Program-made: the position numbers and the translations under genes
Source: a virus
IMG/VR virus record: IMGVR_UViG_3300025327_000112
Coordinates: 1-32,330 of that record
Direction: 5' to 3' (one strand)
DNA: 32,330 nt
Part shown: positions 13,444-21,674 of the stretch, piece by piece
Numbering within the stretch: the first letter of the stretch is position 1
How the letters are laid out: every line of letters starts with the position of its first letter
Notes under the pieces: generated by a model
The model's input: only the letters and a program-made list of their open reading frames with translations
What the model was told of the DNA's origin: nothing
Database searches by the model: none

Positions 13444-14735
13444 GCGCCTTGCGCGAGTGCCGGGCTTTCGACTTGTTCATGCTTGGCACCCAACGGGTCA
13501 AGGACGCCGACGGGTTTCTGCACGTCCCGGGCTGCATCGCCAAGGCGGGCAACATCCAGGAGTACCGGGCCGGCGAGCTTGAATTGGACGGCGATCCCAA
13601 CCGAGTCGTGCGCCTCTACCGCCCGCGCGACGAGGTTGCCAAGTCGACCGCAACCTTCGCCCGCAAGCCGATCACCAATGAACATCCTCCTGGCCGATGG
13701 ATCACGCCGGACAACTGGGAGCGGTACGCGGTTGGCGACGCCGGAAGCTCTGTCGACATGCAGGGCGACGACATGATGACGGAGTTGATCTTCAGGAAGA
13801 AGTCGGCAATCGCCGACCTGGAGGCCGGCAAGGTCGCGCTTTCCAACGGCTACAAGTTCCACTTCGACGACAGCAAGAAGACCACGCCGGAAGGCGAGGC
13901 GGTTGATGGCTGGATGACCAACATCCAGGGCAACCACATTGCGCTCGTCGACCGGGGGCGCGGCGGACCCGGTTGTGTCGTCGCCGACAAGGAGACCCAC
14001 ATGATGAGAACAGTGAAGATCGGAAAGCTCTCGTTCGAGGTCGACGCGACCGCCGCAGACGCCGTCGAACTGGAACAGGAAAAGAGTGCAAAGGACGTCG
14101 CGGCAGCAATGAAGCTTGCCGAAGACGCCGAAAAGCGCGCCGTCGCATCCGATGCGCGCGCGAAGAAGCTCCTCGATGGCGAATGCCCAGATTGCAAAGG
14201 CGAGGGCGAAGTCGACGGCAAGAAGTGCAAGATGTGCGGCGGGACCGGCGAGATGCCGATGCCCAAAAAGGCAGGCGATCGGGCAGCCGCCGAGTTGAAG
14301 GCCGCAAAGGACGCGATCCCGACGGCCGCGCAGATCGAAGCGCTGGCGGCCGAACGCGCGTCTGTGGTGTGCGACGCCGCGGTGTTGGCCCCCGACCTGA
14401 AGCCAGAGGGCAAGACGGTCGACCAGATCCGGCGTGAGGCACTGACCGCGTGCGTGGCCAAGGACGCCGGCATCAAGGCAGTGGCCGACGCCGCCATGGC
14501 GGGCGCGCCGATCGACAAGGCGGCGCCCGAGGTGGTCAAGGCCACTTTCTCGGCGGCGGCCTCGATCGCCAAGAGCAACAAGACCGCGAACGACAAGGAC
14601 TCAATCGCGGCTGACCTTCTGAGCGCCGGCAGCGGCCAAGGAAGCGGCAAGGACAAGACGACTGCCGATGCGGACGGGCTCGTGGGGTACGCCCTGTTCT
14701 GCGATCGCATCAATCACCCCAAGGCCCAAGCGTAA
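13440..14735 (+). CDS. DUF2213 prohead protease fused to scaffold-like C-terminus
   Basis: TTG 13440 overlaps the preceding stop and follows GGAGG at good spacing. Residues 1 to about 185 match DUF2213, a family thought to be prohead protease: the likely catalytic His in TNEHPPGRW (His82), the Ser region VALSNGYKF (Ser135) and the conserved NHIALVDRGRGG. The rest is Ala/Lys/Glu-rich helix typical of scaffold (EQEKSAKDVAAAMKLAED). Unusually, CPDCKGEG (249-256) and CKMCGGTG (263-270) form a pair of DnaJ-type CxxCxGxG zinc motifs within the scaffold part. The 431-aa product would mature the capsid by cleaving itself and the scaffold. The order before cement and capsid genes supports this. Confidence 0.82.
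   Translation: MSALRECRAFDLFMLGTQRVKDADGFLHVPGCIAKAGNIQEYRAGELELDGDPNRVVRLYRPRDEVAKSTATFARKPITNEHPPGRWITPDNWERYAVGDAGSSVDMQGDDMMTELIFRKKSAIADLEAGKVALSNGYKFHFDDSKKTTPEGEAVDGWMTNIQGNHIALVDRGRGGPGCVVADKETHMMRTVKIGKLSFEVDATAADAVELEQEKSAKDVAAAMKLAEDAEKRAVASDARAKKLLDGECPDCKGEGEVDGKKCKMCGGTGEMPMPKKAGDRAAAELKAAKDAIPTAAQIEALAAERASVVCDAAVLAPDLKPEGKTVDQIRREALTACVAKDAGIKAVADAAMAGAPIDKAAPEVVKATFSAAASIAKSNKTANDKDSIAADLLSAGSGQGSGKDKTTADADGLVGYALFCDRINHPKAQA
14001..14735 (+). CDS. nested scaffold protein from an internal start
   Basis: Inside the protease gene and in frame, AAGGAG (13989-13994) stands 6 nt before tandem ATGs at 14001 and 14004, residues 188/189 of the long product. This is a far better ribosome-binding site than expected inside a gene, and it falls exactly at the end of the DUF2213 domain. 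Translation would give a 244-residue helical protein with the DnaJ-like cysteine motifs. Lambda C/Nu3 is the known precedent for a scaffold nested in a protease gene. The motif is seen; its use is inferred. Confidence 0.55.
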   Translation: MMRTVKIGKLSFEVDATAADAVELEQEKSAKDVAAAMKLAEDAEKRAVASDARAKKLLDGECPDCKGEGEVDGKKCKMCGGTGEMPMPKKAGDRAAAELKAAKDAIPTAAQIEALAAERASVVCDAAVLAPDLKPEGKTVDQIRREALTACVAKDAGIKAVADAAMAGAPIDKAAPEVVKATFSAAASIAKSNKTANDKDSIAADLLSAGSGQGSGKDKTTADADGLVGYALFCDRINHPKAQA

Positions 14736-14747
14736 GGAGACCGGATC

Positions 14748-15275
14748 ATGTCTACACCCTCTCTCTCGACGGCTGGTGGCGCGCTCCTGTCTCTCGGTTA
14801 CGCCGGTCAGCCGGCCAACCTGGAGGAGTGCTCCATCTTCACGCTCCACAACGAAAGCACCACCGGCGGCGACGACAGCGCCGGCATGTTGGACTTCGGC
14901 ATCGCGGTCGCGCGCGGCACGAACGACGGCTACTGCAAGCGCATCGCGGCCGACGGGGATCTCCCGATCGGTATCACGGTTCGCCACCCAACCATGCCCG
15001 CCACCAGCACCGGCTACGTGGGCTACGTGGCATCGAGGGCCGTTCCCATCATGTACCTCGGCGGCATCTACGCCACGGCCTACGAGGACGTGGTGGCGGG
15101 CGACCAGGTCATCAGCGTCACGGCCCAGGGCGGAAAGCTCTCGGGCACTCACTCGGGTGTTGTGGGAGCCGGCCGCGTGCTGGTGCCCAACGCCTATTGG
15201 GTCAAAGCGGTTTCCGCCGGAGCGGTCGGACTCATCCGACTCACCGGCGTGTGCAACCCCAACACCACCACGTAA
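14748..15275 (+). CDS. capsid cement/decoration protein
   Basis: The 175-aa protein lies between protease/scaffold and capsid, the usual site of decoration proteins. It has a beta-rich, Gly/Thr/Ala-rich sequence with LPIGITVRHP, GYVGYVASRAVPIMYLGGIYA and GDQVISVTAQGGKL, resembling phage structural cement proteins that bind the outside of the mature capsid. ATG 14748 follows AAGGAGACCGGATC, a strong site suited to abundant expression. The function is inferred from position and this pattern. Confidence 0.75.
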   Translation: MSTPSLSTAGGALLSLGYAGQPANLEECSIFTLHNESTTGGDDSAGMLDFGIAVARGTNDGYCKRIAADGDLPIGITVRHPTMPATSTGYVGYVASRAVPIMYLGGIYATAYEDVVAGDQVISVTAQGGKLSGTHSGVVGAGRVLVPNAYWVKAVSAGAVGLIRLTGVCNPNTTT

Positions 15276-15292
15276 GGAAAGGCAGGGGCATC

Positions 15293-16396
15293 ATGTCTCA
15301 GGGAAAGAAAGTTGTTACGGTCCTCGATTCGGCTTCCTGCCAGAAGAAGCAAGTCGCGGTCGACGAGAAGCGCTGGAACGAGATCAACACCGGGCTCCAG
15401 AAGATTTTCAAGCTCGACTGGAACCACGAGTACATCCTGGCCGCGGACTCGCAAGAGGGCATGGCCTTCCTGGTCTCCCAGCTCGCCTATACGGAGGCCG
15501 AGACCTACGCCAAGGAGTACACCGAGGCGCAGTACCGCCTTCTAATCCCCGTGACCTCGGAAGCAGGCCCGGATGCGTCCAGCGTGCGCTACCAGGTCTA
15601 CGACAAGGTCGGCCAGGGCAAGCGCATCAACGCCGCGGCCGACGACCTGCCCGGGGTGGACGTGGCGGGTGCCGTTGTCGAGATCGCGGTTTCGACCGGC
15701 GGCATCTCGTACCAGTACACCCAGGACGAGCTGGTCCAGGCTGCCCGCATGATCCGCCCGCTGCCGAGCGAGCGCATGGCGACGGCCATCGAGGCGTCTG
15801 AGCGACACCTAAACGAGGTCGCGCTGAACGGTGAGAACACCGGCGTGGCGGGCGAAGCTCGCTACTACGGACTCCTCAACCAAAGCGGGGTCACGACCCA
15901 CAATGACCTGACGGCCGGCTACACGGCCGCGTGGGGCACGACCGCGACGGCGGACCAGGTACTGGCCGACGTCAACAAGGGCATCCTGGCCTACTGGCAG
16001 GGGTCCAACTACACCGTGCTGCCCAATACGCTCGGCCTCGCGCCTGCGTGCTACTCGGCACTGGCGACGCGCTACAACTCGCTTGGGACCAAGACCCTGC
16101 TGCAACTCGTGCAGGAGGGCAACATGACGACCGCGCGCTCGGGCGAAAAGCTCAACGTCGTTCCGATCTTGCAGGCCGCTACGGCCGGCACCTCGGGCGC
16201 CGGGGCGCCAAGCAAGAGCCGCAATGTCTTCTACCGCAACGAAAAGCGTCGGATGGTCATGCACGTTCCGATGCCGGTCAGGTTCCTGGCCCCGCAGCCC
16301 TCCGGGCTCAAGGTCAAGATCCCAGGCTGGTACAAGTACGCGGGCCTGAACGTCCGCTACATCTACACAGTCCTGTACCAAGACAACATGGCGTAG
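15293..16396 (+). CDS. major capsid protein (DUF2184-type)
   Basis: The start is ATG 15293 after AAGGAAAGGCAGGGGC; the frame is open upstream through the cement gene but that part is a shadow. The 367-aa product has the DUF2184 capsid pattern: an IPVTSEAGPDASSVRYQVYD segment, a DDLPGVDVAGAVVEI strand, ISYQYTQDELVQAAR, the ALNGENTGVAGEARYYGLLN turn and late RNVFYRNEKRRMVMHVPMP. It adopts an HK97-like fold in the family and builds the head shell. It is a normal-length single polypeptide with no extra domain. Strong synteny supports the call. Confidence 0.9.
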   Translation: MSQGKKVVTVLDSASCQKKQVAVDEKRWNEINTGLQKIFKLDWNHEYILAADSQEGMAFLVSQLAYTEAETYAKEYTEAQYRLLIPVTSEAGPDASSVRYQVYDKVGQGKRINAAADDLPGVDVAGAVVEIAVSTGGISYQYTQDELVQAARMIRPLPSERMATAIEASERHLNEVALNGENTGVAGEARYYGLLNQSGVTTHNDLTAGYTAAWGTTATADQVLADVNKGILAYWQGSNYTVLPNTLGLAPACYSALATRYNSLGTKTLLQLVQEGNMTTARSGEKLNVVPILQAATAGTSGAGAPSKSRNVFYRNEKRRMVMHVPMPVRFLAPQPSGLKVKIPGWYKYAGLNVRYIYTVLYQDNMA

Positions 16397-16405
16397 CGGG
16401 GCGCG

Positions 16406-16828
16406 GTGACGGCCTCCGAGTTCAAGGCGCTTTTCCCGCAGTTCACGTCGGAGACGGACGCCAGGGTCCTGATCTTCACGGGCCTGGCAGCCCCGCACTT
16501 CGACGTGACCCGCTGGGGCGACTTCTACTCGGAGGGTCTCGCCAATTGGGTCGCGCATTCGATCGTGGTGGCCAACGCCGAGGCCACCTCGTCTACGAGC
16601 GTGGTCGACGCCGACGACGCCACGACCGAGACATTCTCTAGAATCTCGACCACGCGCTCGCCTGAGTTGGCCAAGATGTCGGCCACCGACCCTTACATGC
16701 GGACCACCTACGGGCGACGCTACGCCTACCTCCGCCGCATGGTGGGCCTAGGCGGGGTGGTGGTGCATTCCGGGGCCTGCGTCGTTTCGCCGGTGGAAAC
16801 GGAGTGCGTCTGTGTCGACAGCGACTGA
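16406..16828 (+). CDS. head-tail connector (DUF4054-like)
   Basis: GTG 16406 starts a 140-aa protein with the DUF4054 pattern near the N-terminus: EFKALFPQFTSETDARV, then DVTRWGDFYSEGLANWVAHS. This family acts as an adaptor ring between portal and neck in siphoviruses. The mid-section SPELAKMSATDPYMRTTYGR resembles the usual late TTYGRRYAYLRR part. It overlaps the next gene by 17 bases. Confidence 0.82.
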   Translation: MTASEFKALFPQFTSETDARVLIFTGLAAPHFDVTRWGDFYSEGLANWVAHSIVVANAEATSSTSVVDADDATTETFSRISTTRSPELAKMSATDPYMRTTYGRRYAYLRRMVGLGGVVVHSGACVVSPVETECVCVDSD

Positions 16829-17192
16829 GCGCGCGGAGGCGACGGCCTACCGGCAAATCACAAAGTACGGAACCACCGGCACGCTCACGCGCAAGGTAGT
16901 GGCGTCGATCTCGACCGCCGGCGCCGTCACGAATGGGACGGCACTGTCAGACACCCTCCAGTGCGTGTTCCTACCCCTCAGTGAGTACACGGACAACTTG
17001 GAGGAGCGTAACTCTCTCGCCCAGCGTGGGGTGCGCTACCTCGCGATGGCGGCCCGCGACCTGTCGATCGAGCCGCGTGCCCGGGACACGGTGACGATTG
17101 GCTCCGACGTCTGGGACATCCAATCCTCCACCCCCATCAACCCAGACGGCGCCAGCCCGATCGCCCACTGCGCGCTGGTGGTGAAGCTGTGA
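16812..17192 (+). CDS. neck/head-closure protein
   Basis: The GTG start at 16812 gives a 126-aa protein beginning YRQITKYGTTGTLTRKV, with a beta-rich body (LQCVFLPLSEY, RARDTVTIGSDVWDIQSS) and a C-terminal HCALVVKL. This is the pattern and position of head-closure (head-tail joining) proteins. The overlap with the next GTG (GTGA) suggests coupling. Assignment rests on synteny and the GTLTR-type opening. Confidence 0.65.
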   Translation: MSTATERAEATAYRQITKYGTTGTLTRKVVASISTAGAVTNGTALSDTLQCVFLPLSEYTDNLEERNSLAQRGVRYLAMAARDLSIEPRARDTVTIGSDVWDIQSSTPINPDGASPIAHCALVVKL

Positions 17193-17581
17193 ACTTCGCG
17201 CTCGACCTCCAGAAGTGGGCCAAGGGCGCCAATCGCAGCATCGGCGAGATCCGGCGGTACGTGCTGATCAATATGGGGGGCGCCATCATCGCCGACACGC
17301 CGGTGGCGACCGGGATGCTCAAGGGCAACTGGCAGACCAGCGTCGGAGCGCCCAAGACGACCGAAGTGCCATTGCGCCCAGCCAACATGGCGGTGGCCGA
17401 ATTGGTCGACGCCGCGGCGAACGTCAGGGGCGACCAGCCGGTCTACATCGTCAACCTACGACCCTACGCCCGCGCAATCGAGTACGGCCACTCGAAAAAG
17501 CGGCCAAAGGGCATGGTCCGCAAGAACGTGGCGGCTTTCCAGCGTATCGTCCGCGACGCCGTTAAGGCGGGCAAGCTATGA
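17189..17581 (+). CDS. HK97 gp10-like tail completion/neck protein
   Basis: GTG 17189 begins a 130-aa protein with the gp10-like pattern: DTPVATGMLKGNWQTS, then YIVNLRPYARAIEYGHSKK and RPKGMVRKNVAAFQRIV. These proteins form a ring in the neck between connector and tail. The overlap with the next gene is 4 bases (ATGA). Confidence 0.85.
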   Translation: MNFALDLQKWAKGANRSIGEIRRYVLINMGGAIIADTPVATGMLKGNWQTSVGAPKTTEVPLRPANMAVAELVDAAANVRGDQPVYIVNLRPYARAIEYGHSKKRPKGMVRKNVAAFQRIVRDAVKAGKL

Positions 17582-17985
17582 GCTGCCAGACGGTCCATAC
17601 GGCACTCACGACCGCGGTCTTGTCGGCACTCGGGTCGACCCCAGTCGATCGCGAGAACGTCCAATTTACGAAGCCAACCGATTCCGTTTGGGCGCGCCTC
17701 ACGTACATCCCCAACGTCCCAACCGTCGAAACCCTTGGCGACAACGGACAGGATATGGAGGACGGCATCGTTCAGGTCGACTTCATGTTTCCGACCGGCA
17801 CTGGCGACAAGGCGGCAGACGACCAGACCGAGACCTTCCGCGCTGCTCTTAAGGCCGGAACGAAGCTCACATCGAGCGGTCAGGCCGTGCTGATCACCAA
17901 GTGCGGGCGCGAACGCGGCCACAAGGAAGATAACTGGTACATCGTCAGCGTGACCATCGGTTGGTACGCGCTCGTTTCGCGATGA
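17578..17985 (+). CDS. tail terminator (DUF4128-like)
   Basis: This 135-aa product lies between the gp10-like and tail tube genes. The stretch TPVDRENVQFTKPTDSVWAR with later IVQVDFMFPTGTGDKAADDQ and VSVTIGWYALVSR fits DUF4128 tail terminators, hexameric caps that stop tail-tube growth. ATG 17578 overlaps the preceding stop. Position and length are typical. Confidence 0.8.
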   Translation: MSCQTVHTALTTAVLSALGSTPVDRENVQFTKPTDSVWARLTYIPNVPTVETLGDNGQDMEDGIVQVDFMFPTGTGDKAADDQTETFRAALKAGTKLTSSGQAVLITKCGRERGHKEDNWYIVSVTIGWYALVSR

Positions 17986-18003
17986 CGACACAAGGAGAAC
18001 ACC

Positions 18004-18918
18004 ATGGCTGATGGTTCAAGGCACTCACTGCACTACATCGTCGAGTCCGTTTACGGGACATGCCCCGCGACTCCGGCGTTCACGCCCATCCGTCACCGCG
18101 GCATCAGCGGGGGGCTCTCGAAGGACACCTTTCAGAGCGAGACCCTGCGATCAGATCGCCAGATCGAAGACCTGCGGCACGGGGCCCGCAAGGTGATGTT
18201 CGACATCCCGATCGAGTGGAGCTACACGTCATTCGATGATCTGCTGGAGGCGACGCTCTGCGGGACATGGGCCGCCAACGTGCTCAAGGCCGGCACCACT
18301 CGCCGGTCATTCACGATCGAGAGCCACTTCGCCGACGTCGCCACCGGAGGTTACCATTTGTTCGAGGGATGCGTCTTCAATAAGGCGCAACTCCAAATCA
18401 ACGCCAACGCGATGGTGACGGGCTCCTTCGGCGTCGTCGGCCAGGACAACACCGTCGGCGACGCGGCAGTGGCTGGCGCCACCTACGCCGATCCGGCCAC
18501 CACCTCTCCATTCGATGCCTTCACGGGCACGATCGAGGAGGGCGGCTCCCCCATCGCGACCGTCACCGAGATCTCGCTTAATCTCGACAACGGTATCGAG
18601 CCGCGGTTCGTGGTCGGGTCCGACCTGACGCTGCTGCCCTCCATCGGGCGCTCGACCCTCACGGGCCAGGTCACGGCCTACTTCGAGAACAGCACGCTGC
18701 TCAACAAGTTCATCAACGAGACCGAAAGCTCCATCGAGGTCGAGCTCGAAGACGTGGCGGGCAATACGCTGACCATCCTGCTGCCGCGGACCAAGTACAC
18801 CGGCGGCCCGGTCAACGTCGGCGGGGTTGGCCCCCTGACGCTTGCACTCCCGTTCCAGGCACTTTACGAAGCCTACACCAACGACAGCAACATCGTCACC
18901 ACGCGCGCCGCCGCATAG
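18004..18918 (+). CDS. major tail (tube) protein
   Basis: ATG 18004 follows ACAAGGAGAACACC, a strong ribosome-binding site as expected for an abundant virion protein. The 304-aa sequence carries tail tube hallmarks: HYIVESVYGTCPATPAFTP near the N-terminus, DIPIEWSYTSFDDLLEATLC, then IEEGGSPIATVTEISLNLDN and a late LPFQALYEA. It stacks as rings to form the tube. It sits just upstream of the tail chaperone, which further supports the call. Confidence 0.9.
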   Translation: MADGSRHSLHYIVESVYGTCPATPAFTPIRHRGISGGLSKDTFQSETLRSDRQIEDLRHGARKVMFDIPIEWSYTSFDDLLEATLCGTWAANVLKAGTTRRSFTIESHFADVATGGYHLFEGCVFNKAQLQINANAMVTGSFGVVGQDNTVGDAAVAGATYADPATTSPFDAFTGTIEEGGSPIATVTEISLNLDNGIEPRFVVGSDLTLLPSIGRSTLTGQVTAYFENSTLLNKFINETESSIEVELEDVAGNTLTILLPRTKYTGGPVNVGGVGPLTLALPFQALYEAYTNDSNIVTTRAAA

Positions 18919-18920
18919 CC

Positions 18921-19433
18921 ATGGACCGACAAGCATTCTTCACGAAGGACCGGGCCAACGCTGGAATCCGGCTTCCGCTATTTGACCCGGAAACCGGCAA
19001 GAAGACCGAGCACTGGTTGATGGTGCTCGGTCGCGACTCGGACGCCTACGTCAAGCAGGAGATGGAGAACGAACGGCGCCTGATGGAGATCGCGCGCGAG
19101 AACGCGGGCGCGGATGAGAAGACACGCGCCAAGGCGTTCGCGGCGCAGTTCATTGAGGAGGAGCCGATGCGACGTCGGCTCAAGACCGCATCCCTGGTGG
19201 CCGGGTGGAGCTTCCCCGAGGAATGCACCCGCGAAGCCGTAATCGAGACCCTTGAGCAATCACCACAGATCGAGCGCGAGCTGCGGGCCATGGAGGAAGA
19301 CCAAACCCTTTTTTTCGGTCGCGCCGTGACCAACTCCACCGATACGCCGAGGCCCAGTTCCGACTCGACAAGCCCGTCCGAGTCGTCGGCAGGCCCAGCA
19401 CAGGAGGAACCCAAACCGAGCGCGAATGTCTGA
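18921..19433 (+). CDS. tail assembly chaperone, short (G-like) form
   Basis: The zero-frame product is 170 aa. It has a compact N-terminal domain (LPLFDPETGKKTEHWLMVLG, SLVAGWSFPEECTREAV), an acidic middle and a low-complexity Ser/Pro-rich C-terminus read after the T-run slip site. The latter part (DTPRPSSDSTSPSESSAG) looks like out-of-frame reading, since the -1 frame there encodes the better protein. In lambda the equivalent gpG and its frameshifted gpGT help assemble the tail around the tape measure. It follows the tail tube directly. Confidence 0.85.
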   Translation: MDRQAFFTKDRANAGIRLPLFDPETGKKTEHWLMVLGRDSDAYVKQEMENERRLMEIARENAGADEKTRAKAFAAQFIEEEPMRRRLKTASLVAGWSFPEECTREAVIETLEQSPQIERELRAMEEDQTLFFGRAVTNSTDTPRPSSDSTSPSESSAGPAQEEPKPSANV

Positions 19434-19666
19434 CCCAGGTCTGGAAGTCGACCGGGCGCAAGCCCCCTGGGCTGGCCGAGCTTCCAGAGCTTCCGCCAGA
19501 GCTTGAGTACATCTGGAAATGGTTCTGTCAGCTATGCACATCGAACCAACTGACCTTCAGCGAGCTTCGCGCCTACGAAGAAGTGACCGGCGAGAAATTG
19601 TCACCGTGGGAAGCGGAGGAGCTGCTGACGCTCGACCGCATTCGATGGAGGGTCGCCCATGAGTGA
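18921..19666 (+). CDS. tail assembly chaperone, -1 frameshifted (GT-like) form
   Basis: A -1 slip at 19310-19316 joins 18921-19316 to 19316-19666, giving a fusion of about 248 aa. After the shift the reading is FFRSRRDQLHRYAEAQFRL, then LAELPELPPELEYIWKWF and LSPWEAEELLTLDRI, a segment that resembles DUF6889-type tail chaperone C-terminal domains. It ends at TGA 19664-19666, overlapping the tape measure start by 8 bases. This extension has no plausible start of its own in that frame, so frameshifting is the natural explanation. The product ratio is unknown. Confidence 0.82.
19310..19316 (+). promoter_or_regulatory. T_TTT_TTC slippery heptamer for -1 frameshifting
   Basis: A run of seven T residues then C (19309-19316) is read in frame zero as CTT TTT TTC. 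A -1 slip keeps Phe-Phe pairing in both sites and moves translation to the frame of the chaperone C-terminal domain. Confidence 0.8.
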
Positions 19667-21674
19667 AGTTGCGTCGCTGGAACTAAGGGTCACGTCTGAC
19701 GGCGTAGCCACGGCGGACAAGCGGCTGCAAGGGCTGACGACGGCGGGCGCCAAGGCCGAGGGCGCCATGGGTTCTATGGCGGCGTCCGTGCGCAACATGA
19801 TCGGACCGCTGGTGACGGCAGGCGCTGCCGCCTTGGCCATGCGCAAGGTCATGGCGGAGACCATCGCCTATGAAAACCTGACGGCCCGCCTTGCTGGCGT
19901 GACGGGTGGGGCCGAGGAGGCGAAGGCTGCGTTCGATCTCTTGGAGAAGACGTCCGACAAAACGATCTTCACCGAGAACCAGATGACCGAGGCGTTCCTG
20001 CACCTGGAACAGACAGGTCTCGACGGTTCTGCGCGCGCCCTCAAGGCGTTTGCTAACATCGCTTCGGCCACGGGCAACAGCATGGACCAGCTCGCCGAGA
20101 TGACCCTAGCGGCCAGCATGGGCATCTTCCGCAGCATGCGCTCCATGGGCATCCGCGCGGTAGCGGATGGCGACAAGATCCAAATGACCTTCAAGGGCGT
20201 AACAACGACCATCGGCAATAGCGCCCAGGAGATTCAGGGCTACCTTGTCAAGATCGGCGAGACGCAGTTTGCTGGAGCGGCTGAGCGCCAGCTCGACACC
20301 ATGGGCGGCTCGGTGAAAAAGCTAGGAGATGCCTGGGGCGACCTATCCAGAGAGGTCGGCCGCAGCGTGATCGGCGACATCATCAAGACTACCATTGGCG
20401 ACGCGGCAACGGTGATCAACGGCGTGACCGTTGCGGTTGAAGCTCTTCTGTACACGATGTCCAAGAAGCCTCCGGAGATGAGCGCGGTTCGCATGGATGC
20501 GCTGAATGCCTGGATACGCGGTGCTATGGGGTGGGGTGAGGGAGACGAGAAAGGTAAGGCGGCGCAAACCAAGCTGGAGGATATTTTCAAGACCATCGAC
20601 GAGACCCTCAATAAAAGCAACCACAGGCTCGCGAAGTACGCTGAAGACCGCCAGCACATCCTCGATATGTCGGTCAATCCTGATTTTTCGTTTGATGCGC
20701 GACAGGCATTGGCCGACCTCGATGCCGCGTACGCCAAGGAATCCGGCGGGCTCGGCGCAGCCGGAAAGAAGGACTACGAACCCAAGATCCAGCGAGGTCG
20801 GGATACAGACTTCGTCGCCATGGCCAAGGAGCGCGACGCCGAGCTGCAGAAGCAGTTCGACCACATCAAGGAAATCGCCGACCTGGAAGAGCAGCAGCGC
20901 GAGCTGGAGGCGCAATTCCACGAGGAAGAGAAACGCGAACTGGAAGAGAATGCCCGCCTCCGCGAGTCTCTGTTCGACGGTTTGCTGACCGAGGAGGAAG
21001 AGCTGCGCCAGTCCTACGAGCGCCGACTGGCCGACATCGAGGAGTACACGCAGAAGGACGTCGGATTCGCCAGGGAGTCCGTGGCACTCAAGGCCAGGCT
21101 TCAAGAGGACTACGAGCAGAAGATGCTTGAGCTGGAGATGGGCCGCGTAGCCCAGGGCACCCAGAACGCCGAGGCGCTATTCGGCAATCTAGCCGGCGTG
21201 GCGAAGAATTGGGGAGGCGAGCAGTCGGACATGTACCGCGCCATGTTCGCGGCGCAAAAGGCATTCGCCGTCGCGAGCGCCATGGTGGCCAGCGGCCAGG
21301 CGATGGCCGAGGCGATGAAACTGGGTTGGCCCGCTGGCATCCCGGCGGGCATCGCGGCGGCGGCACAGGTCGCGCGGGCAATGTCCATCATCGCGTCGGC
21401 CAATTACAGCGGCGCCTACGACGCGGGCGGTTTCATCCCAGCCGGGCGCTGGGGTATCGCGGGCGAACGCGGGCCGGAGATTGTGCGTGGGCCGGCGCAA
21501 GTCACGAGCCGCACCGATACCGCCAGAGCGCTCGGCAAGCCTAATGTTACGGTGGTCGTGGCCCCGGACCAGGCCGCCGCCGAGCAATACCTGATGAGCG
21601 CGGCCGGCGACCGGGCGTTCTTGGCGCTGGCCCGCAAGCACTCCACCGTGATTCGGAGGATGGTCGGTGCCTAG
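19659..21674 (+). CDS. tape measure protein
   Basis: This 671-aa protein sets tail length and is ejected with the DNA. It shows the usual N-terminal coiled part (LELRVTSDGVATADKRLQGL), a hydrophobic MIGPLVTAGAAALAM at about 47-61, long charged coiled coils (residues 390-500, EEQQRELEAQFHEEEKRELE), and a C-terminal Gly/Ala-rich hydrophobic segment (GWPAGIPAGIAAAAQVARAM) followed by AGGFIPAGRWGIAGERGPEI, a common tape-measure ending. At about 0.15 nm per residue the tail would be near 100 nm (rule of thumb). The ATG overlaps the chaperone stop. Confidence 0.92.
   Translation: MSEVASLELRVTSDGVATADKRLQGLTTAGAKAEGAMGSMAASVRNMIGPLVTAGAAALAMRKVMAETIAYENLTARLAGVTGGAEEAKAAFDLLEKTSDKTIFTENQMTEAFLHLEQTGLDGSARALKAFANIASATGNSMDQLAEMTLAASMGIFRSMRSMGIRAVADGDKIQMTFKGVTTTIGNSAQEIQGYLVKIGETQFAGAAERQLDTMGGSVKKLGDAWGDLSREVGRSVIGDIIKTTIGDAATVINGVTVAVEALLYTMSKKPPEMSAVRMDALNAWIRGAMGWGEGDEKGKAAQTKLEDIFKTIDETLNKSNHRLAKYAEDRQHILDMSVNPDFSFDARQALADLDAAYAKESGGLGAAGKKDYEPKIQRGRDTDFVAMAKERDAELQKQFDHIKEIADLEEQQRELEAQFHEEEKRELEENARLRESLFDGLLTEEEELRQSYERRLADIEEYTQKDVGFARESVALKARLQEDYEQKMLELEMGRVAQGTQNAEALFGNLAGVAKNWGGEQSDMYRAMFAAQKAFAVASAMVASGQAMAEAMKLGWPAGIPAGIAAAAQVARAMSIIASANYSGAYDAGGFIPAGRWGIAGERGPEIVRGPAQVTSRTDTARALGKPNVTVVVAPDQAAAEQYLMSAAGDRAFLALARKHSTVIRRMVGA

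Noticed and set aside
19430-19666. Independent gene for the chaperone C-terminal domain
   Set aside because: No good start codon in that frame before the domain; T-run frameshifting explains it better.
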